This document shows, piece after piece, positions 45,281-54,546 of a stretch of 64,000 nt of DNA. Each line of letters starts with the position of its first letter. Within the stretch, counting starts at the first letter, position 1. The stretch is from Vampirovibrio chlorellavorus (GTDB taxonomy: Bacteria > Cyanobacteriota > Vampirovibrionia > Vampirovibrionales > Vampirovibrionaceae): the NCBI GenBank assembly GCA_001858525.1, contig LAPX01000001.1, positions 1-64,000 on the forward strand, given 5' to 3'. Made by a program: the position numbers and the translations under genes. A model generated the notes under the pieces. It saw only the letters and a list, made by a program, of their open reading frames with translations. It was not told the origin of the DNA and made no database searches.

Positions 45281-46740
45281 GGGGTGGACTCCTGTAAAAC
45301 AGCGGGCAATGACTTGGCAATGAGCAGCTTGAGTTGCTGAAACGCATGCACATTTACATCTTTATGAAAGAGTAACTCATCTTCGGCTAGAATGCCAAGC
45401 AGGGTCAGGTTTTTTAACGCTTTGGCCTTGATACGCTCTCGACGGGTTTGGGTCAGTTCGATGTTTTTTAAAGTGGGCATGGGAAAGCCCTCCGTGGTGA
45501 TTTCGGCGGTAGCAAACAGAACATTGGTTTCCTCTGAGATCAGCCCCATGCCTCGAAGTTCCGCAATCCCCCGCTGTGGCAAGGTCTCTTTTTCCCAAGC
45601 CTGATCCGGGGGTAAAAATAATTCCAGCGTGACGGGATAGGTGGGGCCTTGCAGGGTTTGCGGGCAAAAATTGGCGTAGTTCACCACCCGATAAGTTAAA
45701 AACTGTGGGTCAAACGGGTAAATATAAAACAAATCGTTGGCTTGTAATTTTTGATCCAGTTGCAGGTGAACAAAAGCGGTTTGTAAGGGCTTGTCAAAAC
45801 TGTCGTCAGCGTCTTGCAAACCCAGGGTGAGGGTCAGCGGATGAATACCCGCCGTCCAGATGACCTGTTCAACGAACATCTCTTGTAGTGCTTGTCCGGC
45901 CTGCTTGAGGGTAACAGATGAAATTTTCCCGTCAGTTTCCTGAATATCGCCAACCACGGCTTCGGTTAAAATGGTCACGTTTCGTTGTCTTAAACGGGCT
46001 TCAAAGGCATCAATGAGCTGCTGCATGCCCAAACTTTTAGGATAGAAGTTCCGCTTTCCCGCCGAGCGTTCTAAGGGGAGATCTCGTTGATCGCTGAAGG
46101 CAATGCGGCTTCGTAAGAGCTGAGACTGGGTGAGATCCGTGACAATCGCTTCATCCAAAAAAGCGATCCGATTGAGATGCAAAAATAGCAACGGTAGTTT
46201 GTGTAGTGATTGAATGTCTTTTCCAAATAGCTTGAAGAGGATGGGCTGAATCACAGTCTCGGTAATCACAGGCCCAAAGTGTTGCAGGCAAAAATCGTAA
46301 GCACTTTCAGGATTTTGAACCAAACGATTCTGACTCTGTTGATTCAGGTTCCAGAAAAAATCTTGCAAACAGGTTTTATATAAAGATTCTGGAAGGCCTC
46401 TTAAATCCACAAAGGGCGTATTAGCCTGTAACTTCCCCTGGTAGTAATGCCCGGCGATTTCTCGTTCTCTGCCGGACATAACATGCCATTGCTCTGGAGG
46501 TAACAGACTGAGAAAGAGATGATCCAGCTCTTCAATCAATGTTTCCTGAAAATTATGAGCCCCGCAATCAAAACGCCCATTTGCCCCGTAGTCAAAGGAT
46601 CGTAACAATCCGCCCAGTGTTTTGGATTTTTCAACCAGCACGATATGGCGTTCCGGCCAGGCCTGACTCAACAAAGTCGCCGCCATCAATCCGGTGGTGC
46701 CCCCACCGACAATCAGAATGTTGGACTTCTGAGCTGGCAT
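45253..46740 (-). CDS. FAD-dependent oxidoreductase, protoporphyrinogen-oxidase/UDP-galactopyranose-mutase-like
   Basis: 495 residues. FAD-binding GGGTTG (12-17) in a Rossmann start, ending in the ribose-binding Glu of LVEKS, followed by LGGLLRSF and FDCGAHNF, the pattern of amine-oxidase and UDP-galactopyranose mutase-type flavoproteins. The centre has a helical substrate domain; VIWTAGIHPL near 310 is a second nucleotide-contact segment. GGAGG is 5 bases before the ATG at 46740. Gene order (glycosyltransferase, this, methyltransferase) suggests a step on a nucleotide sugar or glycan. The exact reaction is not determinable. Confidence 0.82.
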   Translation of the reverse strand: MPAQKSNILIVGGGTTGLMAATLLSQAWPERHIVLVEKSKTLGGLLRSFDYGANGRFDCGAHNFQETLIEELDHLFLSLLPPEQWHVMSGREREIAGHYYQGKLQANTPFVDLRGLPESLYKTCLQDFFWNLNQQSQNRLVQNPESAYDFCLQHFGPVITETVIQPILFKLFGKDIQSLHKLPLLFLHLNRIAFLDEAIVTDLTQSQLLRSRIAFSDQRDLPLERSAGKRNFYPKSLGMQQLIDAFEARLRQRNVTILTEAVVGDIQETDGKISSVTLKQAGQALQEMFVEQVIWTAGIHPLTLTLGLQDADDSFDKPLQTAFVHLQLDQKLQANDLFYIYPFDPQFLTYRVVNYANFCPQTLQGPTYPVTLELFLPPDQAWEKETLPQRGIAELRGMGLISEETNVLFATAEITTEGFPMPTLKNIELTQTRRERIKAKALKNLTLLGILAEDELLFHKDVNVHAFQQLKLLIAKSLPAVLQESTPCLPVQLHP

Positions 46741-46756
46741 TGACCCTCCAGAGGAT

Positions 46757-47992
46757 TTATTTGAGGTGCATGGCGATCTTATGAACTTCCAGAGCATCTA
46801 AAATGGCTTGTGCCCGGTGCTTCCAGTGATGATTTTCGTTGACCTGTTTTCGACCAGCATCGGCAACTCGTTGCAATTCGTCCAGATTGCCCAATATGGC
46901 ACGGACTTGATCGGGCAAGGTTTCGCTGAGATTTGAAGACATTTCAAAGTTAAAAATATTTTCGTTGTGCTTGAATTCAGCTCTCAGCCCCGGAATGTCT
47001 TCACTGAGGCAAGCGGCCCCCTGGTGCATGGCGTAGGCCAAACGTTCGTGAATGCCGGTTCGGTTGTTGGGCATGATATTCAGGACCACTTTACTTTGCC
47101 CCATAATTTTCTGGGTTTCTGTAAAGTTAATGGCCGGGAGAATGGTCATGTTCTCGGTGCGATGCTCAAATTGATCCCAGCCATTCCCGAAAATCGTAAT
47201 GGGGAAATCACCGAGAGACTTCAGAACATGATTTCTTCTGTAAATGCGAATGTAGCGGTCGATATCACTGAGCAGGCAACCCATCTTTTCTGGCGCTAGT
47301 TCCAATGGATAGAGCCCTACTGATGCCATGCGCTCAAAGAAAATTTGGTGTAATTCACGCTCGGTTTCAAGCTTACTTTGCTCGACCGTTTCCCAGACCA
47401 CTGCGTTGAGCATCTTGCTACCGTAATTCAGTTTTTCTTCAGCTTCTTTCAGGCTGGAGAGACAACTGCCAAAAAACACTAAGTCGTAGGGCCTTTCGGC
47501 AATAGGTGTAACCTCTTTTACTGTTTGACACCCGGCTAGCTGAAGGCAATGGCCAACCGTGGTGGGTTTACGCAAGTAGTTAAAGTAAAAATCAAAACTG
47601 TTCTGATTACTAAAAAAAACCAACCTCTGCTTCAGAGGATACGTAACACGGTCCCAGTGGTAAAATGGATGATCCACGAACCAACTGACAATGGGCACAT
47701 TAATCACGTCATAGAGTGGTTTGTCCTGGCACATTAATGACAAACCATTACCATTCAGGGAAATAAAAAATTTGATAATGCCCTGAATTTTCTTCATATC
47801 TTCAACATAGTCTTCTTGGCTAAGATCAATGGTAACGGTCTCTTCCCCCAGTTCCTGAAAAGCCTCAGCCAGATGATCAATAAAAACTCTCAGCACGTCG
47901 TACTGGCTAGAACCCTTGATTAAGACGATCTTGGGGAGCAGTTTTTTCTCCTGTATTAATGCTGACTGTGGGGATTTTAGAGTTGAAGACAT
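46757..47992 (-). CDS. CgeB-like glycosyltransferase
   Basis: 411 residues, two-domain GT-B architecture. The N-terminal half has ASP/His-rich contacts (IVSWFVDHPFYHWDR). The C-terminal half carries ITIFGNGWDQF, KVVLNIMPNNRTGIHERLAYAMHQGAACLSE, abbreviated by its conserved core GIHERLAYAM, and ENIFNF, the pattern of CgeB/YkvP-type (Glyco_trans_1_2) transferases. First gene of a minus-strand operon with the flavoprotein (16-bp gap) and methyltransferase. An ATG at 47992 is chosen over a TTG three codons earlier. Donor and acceptor sugars unknown. Confidence 0.85.
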   Translation of the reverse strand: MSSTLKSPQSALIQEKKLLPKIVLIKGSSQYDVLRVFIDHLAEAFQELGEETVTIDLSQEDYVEDMKKIQGIIKFFISLNGNGLSLMCQDKPLYDVINVPIVSWFVDHPFYHWDRVTYPLKQRLVFFSNQNSFDFYFNYLRKPTTVGHCLQLAGCQTVKEVTPIAERPYDLVFFGSCLSSLKEAEEKLNYGSKMLNAVVWETVEQSKLETERELHQIFFERMASVGLYPLELAPEKMGCLLSDIDRYIRIYRRNHVLKSLGDFPITIFGNGWDQFEHRTENMTILPAINFTETQKIMGQSKVVLNIMPNNRTGIHERLAYAMHQGAACLSEDIPGLRAEFKHNENIFNFEMSSNLSETLPDQVRAILGNLDELQRVADAGRKQVNENHHWKHRAQAILDALEVHKIAMHLK

Positions 47993-48213
47993 ATCACTCA
48001 AATCTCACTTTCACACTTGAACCATCATGGATAAAAACGGGCAACAACCAGAACTGAAAGCACCCTGCATAAATAGATTTTTTAGCCTGGAATAAATACA
48101 CAATATGCAGCAGGGGCTATTTTAATTATAGTGCTAATATTTTAATTGTTATACTCTATTCGGTTGATTTTACTGCATTTTTAGAATTTCAGAAATCTGA
48201 TAAGTGAGTGCCG

Positions 48214-49239
48214 ATGCTTAAAGTTGGAATAATTGGTTTTGGTTATTGGGGACCCAACCTGGTTCGAAACTTTCATGCCGTGGAAGATGCCCAGGTGGTC
48301 ATGATTTGCGATCGAGATGAACGTGCCTTGCAACGGGCCCACAAGATGTTCCCCGGTGTACCCACCTGCTCGGACAGTCTGGATTTGCTTCACTCCCCTG
48401 GCATTGATATTGTGGCTATCGCCACCCCGGTTTCTGCCCATTATCATCTGGCTAAAGAGGCCCTGATGAACGGGAAGCATGTTTTTGTGGAAAAACCCTT
48501 TACCGCCAATTCCAAACAGGCTGAAGAATTGATTGCCTTGGCAGAGTCCAGGAATCTATTGATTATGGTGGATCACACTTTTCTGTTTACCGGTGCCGTT
48601 TGCAAGATTAAGGAACTGCTGGATGATGATGTGATTGGCGATGTCATGTATTACGATTCCTCCAGGGTCAATCTGGGGTTATTTCAGTCGGATGTTAATG
48701 TGGTGTGGGACTTGGCCCCTCATGACTTTTCCATCATCAACCACCTGATGCCGGATGCGCCGGTGGCGCTCTCTGCCCAAGGCATTGATTTTTTCTCGGA
48801 TGGCAGTGAGAGCGTGGCCTATGTGACGGCTCACTTTAGTGGCAAGCGCATCGCCCATTTTAATTTCAATTGGTTTTCCCCGGTAAAAATCCGGCGGACC
48901 CTGATTGGTGGTAGTCGAAAGATGCTGGTTTGGAACGATCTGGTTCCCGATGAAAAAGTGAGAGTCTATGACAAAGGGGTGATTCTAGACGTCAATGATG
49001 GAGCTTTAGGCTCCATTGTGCAATATCGCACTGGGGACATTTATGTGCCCAAGCTGGATGGGCATGAAGCGCTGCTCAAGGAATGCGAATATTTCGTTGC
49101 TTGCATCAAATCCGGGCAGAAACCCATGAATGATGGCGTGGCTGGTTTGAAAATTGTCAAAATGCTGGAAGCCTGCGACGCTTCCATGAAGCGAAATGGG
49201 CTGCCGGTTGAACTGGACTTGGCCAGTCTTGCGCTATAG
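48214..49239 (+). CDS. Gfo/Idh/MocA-family oxidoreductase
   Basis: 341 residues. N-terminal Rossmann fold with GIIGFGYWGPNLVRNF, Asp/Glu end at ICDRD, IATPVSAHYHLAKEAL, and the family EKP motif in VFVEKPFT. The C-terminal domain has VVWDLAPHDFSI (HDxxx pattern). It looks like the UDP-N-acetylglucosamine/hexosaminuronate 3-dehydrogenase branch (WlbA-like) used in surface-sugar synthesis. The ATG at 48214 is preferred over a GTG six bases upstream. Divergent from the glycosyltransferase operon; the AT-rich 200 bases between them should hold both promoters. Confidence 0.88.
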   Translation: MLKVGIIGFGYWGPNLVRNFHAVEDAQVVMICDRDERALQRAHKMFPGVPTCSDSLDLLHSPGIDIVAIATPVSAHYHLAKEALMNGKHVFVEKPFTANSKQAEELIALAESRNLLIMVDHTFLFTGAVCKIKELLDDDVIGDVMYYDSSRVNLGLFQSDVNVVWDLAPHDFSIINHLMPDAPVALSAQGIDFFSDGSESVAYVTAHFSGKRIAHFNFNWFSPVKIRRTLIGGSRKMLVWNDLVPDEKVRVYDKGVILDVNDGALGSIVQYRTGDIYVPKLDGHEALLKECEYFVACIKSGQKPMNDGVAGLKIVKMLEACDASMKRNGLPVELDLASLAL

Positions 49240-49432
49240 TCTATCTTGATGGGCGTTTAAATTGACGGGTTTGAAAGCGGGCTTATAAATAATTTTAACT
49301 TTGCGTTCTGTGGGTCCAAGTCAGGGGCAAATTGCTTGATCCGGAACCTAATGCCGGAACCTAATATGGCTGAGTTCGTCATGCCTGAAAAAGCCTTTTA
49401 ATTTTCATACTGCCAAAGAAGGAATTTTCCGC

Positions 49433-50041
49433 ATGCCTGACTTTTCTCTTGATACGGTGTCCATTGCCTCTCCCTGTTCTGCTGACTGGAACACCATGAG
49501 CGGTGATCATCAGAAGCGTTTTTGCCAGCAATGCCAGCTCAATGTGTATAACTTGTCCGGCATGACTCGAGAAGCGGCCGAATCACTGATTGCTGAAAGT
49601 GAAGGACGGCTGTGCGTTCGATTTTTCCGGCGGGCCGATGGCACCTTGCTCACCCAGAATTGCCCGGTGGGGCTAACAGCGTTGCATCGTGGCCAGTTGA
49701 TGAAGGGCTTGGGAAAAGTGGCTGCGGTTGCCACTATCATGACCGTGGCTGGACTGTTTTATGTGCAATCCGCATCAGCCACGGACTCTATTCAGGGCAA
49801 TATGACCATGGGGGAAGCCATTGCTCCCAGCAAAATTCAGGCAGCTCAGGGCGGAATTGCCCCAGTAAAGCCTTCTGAGATAAAAGGTGGAACGCCCTCT
49901 GCGAAAAAGCCCTGCAAATTACCCAAAAAACCAAAGAAGCCTGTTAATAAGCCACCTGTGAGCGCTCAGCCCAAAGGGTCTCCGACTTCTGAGCCCAACT
50001 ATGCCAAAATGGGAAAAATCGCTCTTCCTGATAATCTTTAA
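49433..50041 (+). CDS. single-span protein with N-terminal Cys-rich motif
   Basis: 202 residues. Residues 1-85 carry a conserved pattern I know from many uncharacterised proteins: CSADWNTMSGD, then RFCQQCQLNVYNLSGMTREA, then GRLCVRFFRRADGTLLTQNCPVG. Cys31-x2-Cys34 with later cysteines could bind zinc or a haem/iron centre. A membrane helix follows (about 95-118, ending in an ASA signal-like site), and a Lys/Pro-rich tail (about 150-200) comes last. So the Cys domain would be cytosolic and the tail outside. Function unknown. Confidence 0.75.
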   Translation: MPDFSLDTVSIASPCSADWNTMSGDHQKRFCQQCQLNVYNLSGMTREAAESLIAESEGRLCVRFFRRADGTLLTQNCPVGLTALHRGQLMKGLGKVAAVATIMTVAGLFYVQSASATDSIQGNMTMGEAIAPSKIQAAQGGIAPVKPSEIKGGTPSAKKPCKLPKKPKKPVNKPPVSAQPKGSPTSEPNYAKMGKIALPDNL

Positions 50042-50170
50042 ACCTTTTGCAGACTCTATGTTTGGCGTTTTATATTTGCATTGAAACCTAGGACTTAATT
50101 ATTGATTTTTCTTGGCTGGATTTAGGCCAAGTACTGTCCAACAATCGTTTTATTAGGCTTTTGTCCTTAT

Positions 50171-50207
50171 TTGACATGCAAAAAGTATTTATTGTACGGT
50201 TACCGTA
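50171..50207 (+). promoter_or_regulatory. -35 element with overlapping palindromic operator
   Basis: A consensus TTGACA (50171-50176) is followed 18 bases later by the perfect palindrome TACGGTTACCGTA (50195-50207), which covers the expected -10. A repressor bound there would block the promoter of the 905-residue gene that starts at 50309. The -10 itself (TACGGT) is weak. Confidence 0.4.
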
Positions 50208-50308
50208 GTATTTGAGGCGGTTTATCAAGCCTCAAGCAGAGCTTTACGCCCTCTATAGCTGCATCTCGCCAATAGGGCGAACAACTTTACCACAGGGATC
50301 TCTCGTTT

Positions 50309-53026
50309 ATGTTCACTCTGGATTCAAACCCTTCGCCATTTAAGGCTGGAACCCCACGTTCTCCGCGTTTTAAAGGACATCAGGCGGAACACAAGCACCA
50401 AAAATTCTCCAGCGCGCAGGCAGAAGCGTTAGCGGCCTTGGCCTTGCAGCAGGATGAAACTGCCACTCCTGTGCTGGATCATCAAAAACCACGGGGCTAC
50501 GCCAAAATCCCGGTACTTCTGGAGAAAGCCGGCGATAAAGTTTCTGGTGTAACCGCTGGTATAGACTTCTTGCCACATCATCTGTCCGCCACTTCCAAAA
50601 ACGCTGCGGATTGGCTGCGTCGGACAGTGAGCCCTACCAGCCGTCAGGTCGCTTTGAAGACCGCTGCTGAGAATCAGCAATCGGCTGATGTCGATCGTTT
50701 GTTGCAAGCGGTCGAAGGCCAGTTACCCTTGGCCGACTTGTACGATGTGGAAGCGGGCATGAATCCTGATGAAACCAGACGATTGTTGCGTCAGGCTTTT
50801 CTGGATGAACCCCAACTGAGAGCCGTGGTGAACAACGCCTTGACCCATCCGGTCATTGCCACGCTCATCTGGCCGGTGGTGGCCAAGCCCGATCTTAGAA
50901 AGAGTCTGGAACGGATTGTGGCCTGGCAGCAGGAACGTGAAAGTCCTGCTACTACCTCCAATGGGGGCTTGGGCAGTCATGCAACGGGGACTTCTTCCCT
51001 TGATGGCTTTACGCCGTCTGAACTGGCGACCATTCCCGAAAACGGCGAAATTCAGCCGGACCCATCGTCAACGCCTCAAGGGGTTGGCTTGCATGCGACC
51101 GCACCCTCCACAGAAAGTGGTGCTGCGCTGGCCCATCGGTTGCAGGCTGATGCCGCACTGATGGCGCGCGGGGGAAGGGCCTTGGCCCAAAAGCTCAGAC
51201 AAGCAGAATCTTTTCAGCATCGGCCTATGACGGATGATGAACTAAAGACCCGCTACTTCCAGAAAAACCAGTATCCCCCTCTCAAGGACCCTCACGAGTT
51301 TATGGTGCTGGAGCCAGAGGAGTCCACGGTGACGGTGACCAACCGGCTGCCGCAGTCCACGGGGTCTCAATCGAGTTCGCAGCCTTGGTGGAAACGCTTT
51401 ACGCCCCACCCCAAAACACTGATGCTAGACCACTCTCTACCGGTGAAAGTCACGTCCAAAGATCCAAACGCCCAGTTATTGCTGGCCGCCTTGATCAAGC
51501 ATCAGGAGTTGCCGCCCATTGCCCCCAATACCACCGTTGCCCTGCGTTTAAGGAACGAGGCGCAATTCAAGGAAAAAGTATTTCGCCCCATTGTGAATAC
51601 CTTCCGCATTAGCGAGGAAATTGAAATCAAGGACCCCAATCAGCCGGGATCCTTCCGGAAAGTTCAGCTGAAAGAGGCCTGCCTGTGGCCCTTCATCGAA
51701 GCCGTGCTACTGAGAGGGGAAGCGGGACTGGGACCCAACTGCAAAGTAAAGGGCTCCCAGAAGAAGTGTTTTGATTTGCTGGCCGATGCCGATATTTATC
51801 AATTCACTTCCTCAAACCCGGCACTGGCCAAGTTGTTGAACGACCGTTTGCATCACAAAAATGACAAAGGCCTCAGAGAACTCAAAGCCAAGTTGGCGGC
51901 CATTCAGCTGGCTGGTCTGCAATATGCGGAGCAAGTGGATGTTCTGGATACCGTGGCCACTTTTTCCAAAGGCTTTGCGGCCGGTGTGGCGGGCGAACAG
52001 ATTGCCAGCCATATCGGGGGCGACGCAGAGCCCGGTGAGAATGTCTGGAAAAACCCGGCTATGTGGATTCGTCTGGCCTTTTTAAGTCTGGTAGATACCA
52101 TTGACAACTGGTACGGCGAACATGGCGTACTGGAAGCCGATTTAAAAGGCATGGGGCTCAGCAACAGTCACGAAGACGTGTTTGGCAATGCCCCTCCTGA
52201 GGATTCGGTACCGGCCAGTCATTATTTCTCGGCGCGGCATGCCACCCATTTACCGGGCTGGCTGGAGTCTCTGCGTCGTCGTGTGCTTCTGATGGGGGCC
52301 GGGGATGCGGACGGAAAAGCTTCTCAGGCCGTGGCCACCACCTATCGATCGGTGGCTATGGGTGGCTTGGGGGGCATGGCGGCTTCTCTGTATGCCGCTA
52401 AAACTTTTACCGAAGCTCAACCCAAGTTGTATGAACAAATGCTGTCCACTTCCATCGGGACCTTGGGCGCTTTTTCCATTCCGATTAATTTCGGGTTGAC
52501 CCTGCCTCGGGTTATGAGTTCTTTTAACGAGCATCTGGAAGAGGGGCGGCTGCGATTGCCCCCACACATCAAGGCCGAAGATGAAAAAGCGGTTCAGGCT
52601 TACATCAAGGAAGTTGCCCTTCAGGAGATGATGTCCCGAACCGGACTGCAAGCGTCCCTGAAATCGTACACGGTCATTCCGGCCCTGGGCCTGGTATGGC
52701 CAGCGCAATTGGTCATTCCCCGTCCTGTGTTGCAATCGGTCTTGGCGCCTTTTATGCCGGTGGCTGAAAACTTGACCCGAATGGGCATGATGCTGCACCG
52801 GGTGGATCGTTCTTTCCCCAAAAGCCTTGCGGATACCGAGGGGATGGTACTGACCGCCTACATTAATGATGAAGAGCATATGGAACGCTATCAGGATGCC
52901 ATTCGGCGGGCGTTTAACGGCACCTGGTCCCGCACAGCCGCTCAAGGCATGAATGTTTTTACGTATCCGCTACAGCTGGCCATGACCCACCGCAAACACA
53001 TTGATTTTCATGATGGGCCAGAATAG
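50309..53026 (+). CDS. large protein of unknown function, 905 aa
   Basis: 905 residues. The first 40 are Pro/Lys/His/Ser-rich (NPSPFKAGTPRSPRFKGHQ) with no Sec signal. Residues 210-370 include Ser/Thr/Pro-rich, probably disordered parts. The region 390-905 looks folded: helical segments, a cysteine pair around KVKGSQKKCFDLL, a Gly/Ala-rich hydrophobic stretch (AVATTYRSVAMGGLGGMAAS and further to about 760) that may pack in or on a membrane, and VIPALGLVWPAQLVIP. No known motif. The coding look (codon-phase regularity, one long frame) is unambiguous. It lies between the Cys-motif protein and an acyltransferase and may be a secreted or surface-interaction factor; inference. Confidence 0.8.
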   Translation: MFTLDSNPSPFKAGTPRSPRFKGHQAEHKHQKFSSAQAEALAALALQQDETATPVLDHQKPRGYAKIPVLLEKAGDKVSGVTAGIDFLPHHLSATSKNAADWLRRTVSPTSRQVALKTAAENQQSADVDRLLQAVEGQLPLADLYDVEAGMNPDETRRLLRQAFLDEPQLRAVVNNALTHPVIATLIWPVVAKPDLRKSLERIVAWQQERESPATTSNGGLGSHATGTSSLDGFTPSELATIPENGEIQPDPSSTPQGVGLHATAPSTESGAALAHRLQADAALMARGGRALAQKLRQAESFQHRPMTDDELKTRYFQKNQYPPLKDPHEFMVLEPEESTVTVTNRLPQSTGSQSSSQPWWKRFTPHPKTLMLDHSLPVKVTSKDPNAQLLLAALIKHQELPPIAPNTTVALRLRNEAQFKEKVFRPIVNTFRISEEIEIKDPNQPGSFRKVQLKEACLWPFIEAVLLRGEAGLGPNCKVKGSQKKCFDLLADADIYQFTSSNPALAKLLNDRLHHKNDKGLRELKAKLAAIQLAGLQYAEQVDVLDTVATFSKGFAAGVAGEQIASHIGGDAEPGENVWKNPAMWIRLAFLSLVDTIDNWYGEHGVLEADLKGMGLSNSHEDVFGNAPPEDSVPASHYFSARHATHLPGWLESLRRRVLLMGAGDADGKASQAVATTYRSVAMGGLGGMAASLYAAKTFTEAQPKLYEQMLSTSIGTLGAFSIPINFGLTLPRVMSSFNEHLEEGRLRLPPHIKAEDEKAVQAYIKEVALQEMMSRTGLQASLKSYTVIPALGLVWPAQLVIPRPVLQSVLAPFMPVAENLTRMGMMLHRVDRSFPKSLADTEGMVLTAYINDEEHMERYQDAIRRAFNGTWSRTAAQGMNVFTYPLQLAMTHRKHIDFHDGPE

Positions 53027-53109
53027 TCGGTTATCAGCATTTTATTTGAATAAAATTACTGATCGCTTCTCTTCTCAACGCTAAAAGATTCGGTCTCTCT
53101 GAAGTGGGC

Positions 53110-54267
53110 TTACCCCAACCAGGCCCTGATTTTTTTACGCCAAACGGTTTCAACTTGTTGATAGAGAAAATAAGAAATCAGAAGAGAGAGCAGTAGTGTA
53201 GCGCCTGCCATTGCTATTTGAATCCACACAGGCATTTGCTCTGTCTTTAAATGGGCCATCACCCCAAACCCATGCCGAATGTAGCGCAGGAGCAAATTAT
53301 GAACCAAATAAAAGGAGTAGCTGATCTCTCCACCCAAAACAACCAGACCGCTAGTGAGCCAGGGCAAGGTGTTTTTTTGTCGCTCGGCACTGGCCAGCAA
53401 ATAAATTAAACCCGTTGAAGGGATCATCAACAGTAAATAGTAATAGTTTTCCACACCCAGGGCTTTGGTCAGAAGGGGCATCAAGAATAAGGCGCAGGCC
53501 AGGCTCACCGTCATCACTGTCAAGGCTTTTCCATTGCCCATCATTTTTTTCAGCAGGGGCGGTTGAACTTGACGCACATAGAGGCCTCCGGCCAGTATAC
53601 CCATTAAAAATTCTGGCACTCGGTTTAAAAAGAATCGGGCGCTGCCATAAAAACTGTCCACGCCAAGCAGTTGCAATCCCCACAGGGAAAGGCCCAGCAG
53701 CAGCACTCCTGCAATCAGTCGTTTTGAGTTTGATACCAGCAAGAGTAACGCTGGAAATAAGACGTAAAAGGAAGCTTCAATGCCCACGCTCCAGCCCACA
53801 TCATTCAAACGGCCACAGGTTTGAGGGAGCAAACAATGGGTCAGGGTGGCTTGCGTGCCCAAGGTCATGGGAAGCTGACTTCTAAAGGCCGAAAACCACT
53901 CAATGGGCAAAGCCAGAAGTGCCGTCAACAGAAAAACCGGGTAGACGCGGGCGAATCGGGCAATGTAAAAAGCCCGGATGTCAGCCTTATCCTGAAAGCC
54001 CTGATGGTATCGAAGGCAGAGGACAAAACCACTCAGCACGTAAAACAGGGACACCCCCAGATGGCCCAGACTGGACACCAGTAAAACCCCGACCGGCGGC
54101 AAGCCAAAGTAGTGGAAGTGGTACATATGCGAGAAAAATACGGCCAGCGCAGCGTAAATTCGCAAGCCGGTCAAACTGGCAATGGTTTCATCCTGTTTGC
54201 CACCTGCCACAGGCGTTAAATGATGGCTTGGGAGGGCCTCAGCAGCCTGGTTGATGTTCGGTTGCAC
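53110..54267 (-). CDS. acyltransferase family 3 (OafA-like) membrane protein
   Basis: About 385 residues with ten or so membrane helices. Family marks: the N-terminal LTGLRIYAALAVFFSHM, with the catalytic-region Arg and His spacing, GVSLFYVLSGFVL, and RFARVYPVFL. Such proteins O-acylate polysaccharides or lipids using acyl-CoA. The frame is open up to 54489 but the upstream extension has no hydrophobic start and overlaps the galE promoter, so a GTG near 54267 is proposed; the exact start is unresolved. Located in the glycan region. Confidence 0.85.
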   Translation of the reverse strand: MQPNINQAAEALPSHHLTPVAGGKQDETIASLTGLRIYAALAVFFSHMYHFHYFGLPPVGVLLVSSLGHLGVSLFYVLSGFVLCLRYHQGFQDKADIRAFYIARFARVYPVFLLTALLALPIEWFSAFRSQLPMTLGTQATLTHCLLPQTCGRLNDVGWSVGIEASFYVLFPALLLLVSNSKRLIAGVLLLGLSLWGLQLLGVDSFYGSARFFLNRVPEFLMGILAGGLYVRQVQPPLLKKMMGNGKALTVMTVSLACALFLMPLLTKALGVENYYYLLLMIPSTGLIYLLASAERQKNTLPWLTSGLVVLGGEISYSFYLVHNLLLRYIRHGFGVMAHLKTEQMPVWIQIAMAGATLLLSLLISYFLYQQVETVWRKKIRAWLG

Positions 54268-54488
54268 TGGTTGTAGCCCAACTTTCTGGCGATCTATAAA
54301 GAGAATTGTATAGAAACACCCATGCCGGGGGGAACCTTCATTTAATGGAATCCTACCGGAATCAGGCACTAAACATCTTCTGGCACTTTTCGAGCATATC
54401 CGGCCAAGTTGGAGACCAGAGGTCCTCTTTAATTCACCATCACCAGAACGCTGAAATATACCAAAAGCAAGCCAATTGAGCCGACACA

Positions 54489-54517
54489 TTGGTTCTGTAA
54501 CTGAGCTATGTTAATAT
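54489..54517 (+). promoter_or_regulatory. galE: promoter for galE
   Basis: TTGGTT (54489-54494), 17-base spacer, TAATAT (54512-54517), 29 bases before the galE ATG. Confidence 0.5.
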
Positions 54518-54546
54518 TCCGGTACTGAATCAATGAGGTAAATACT

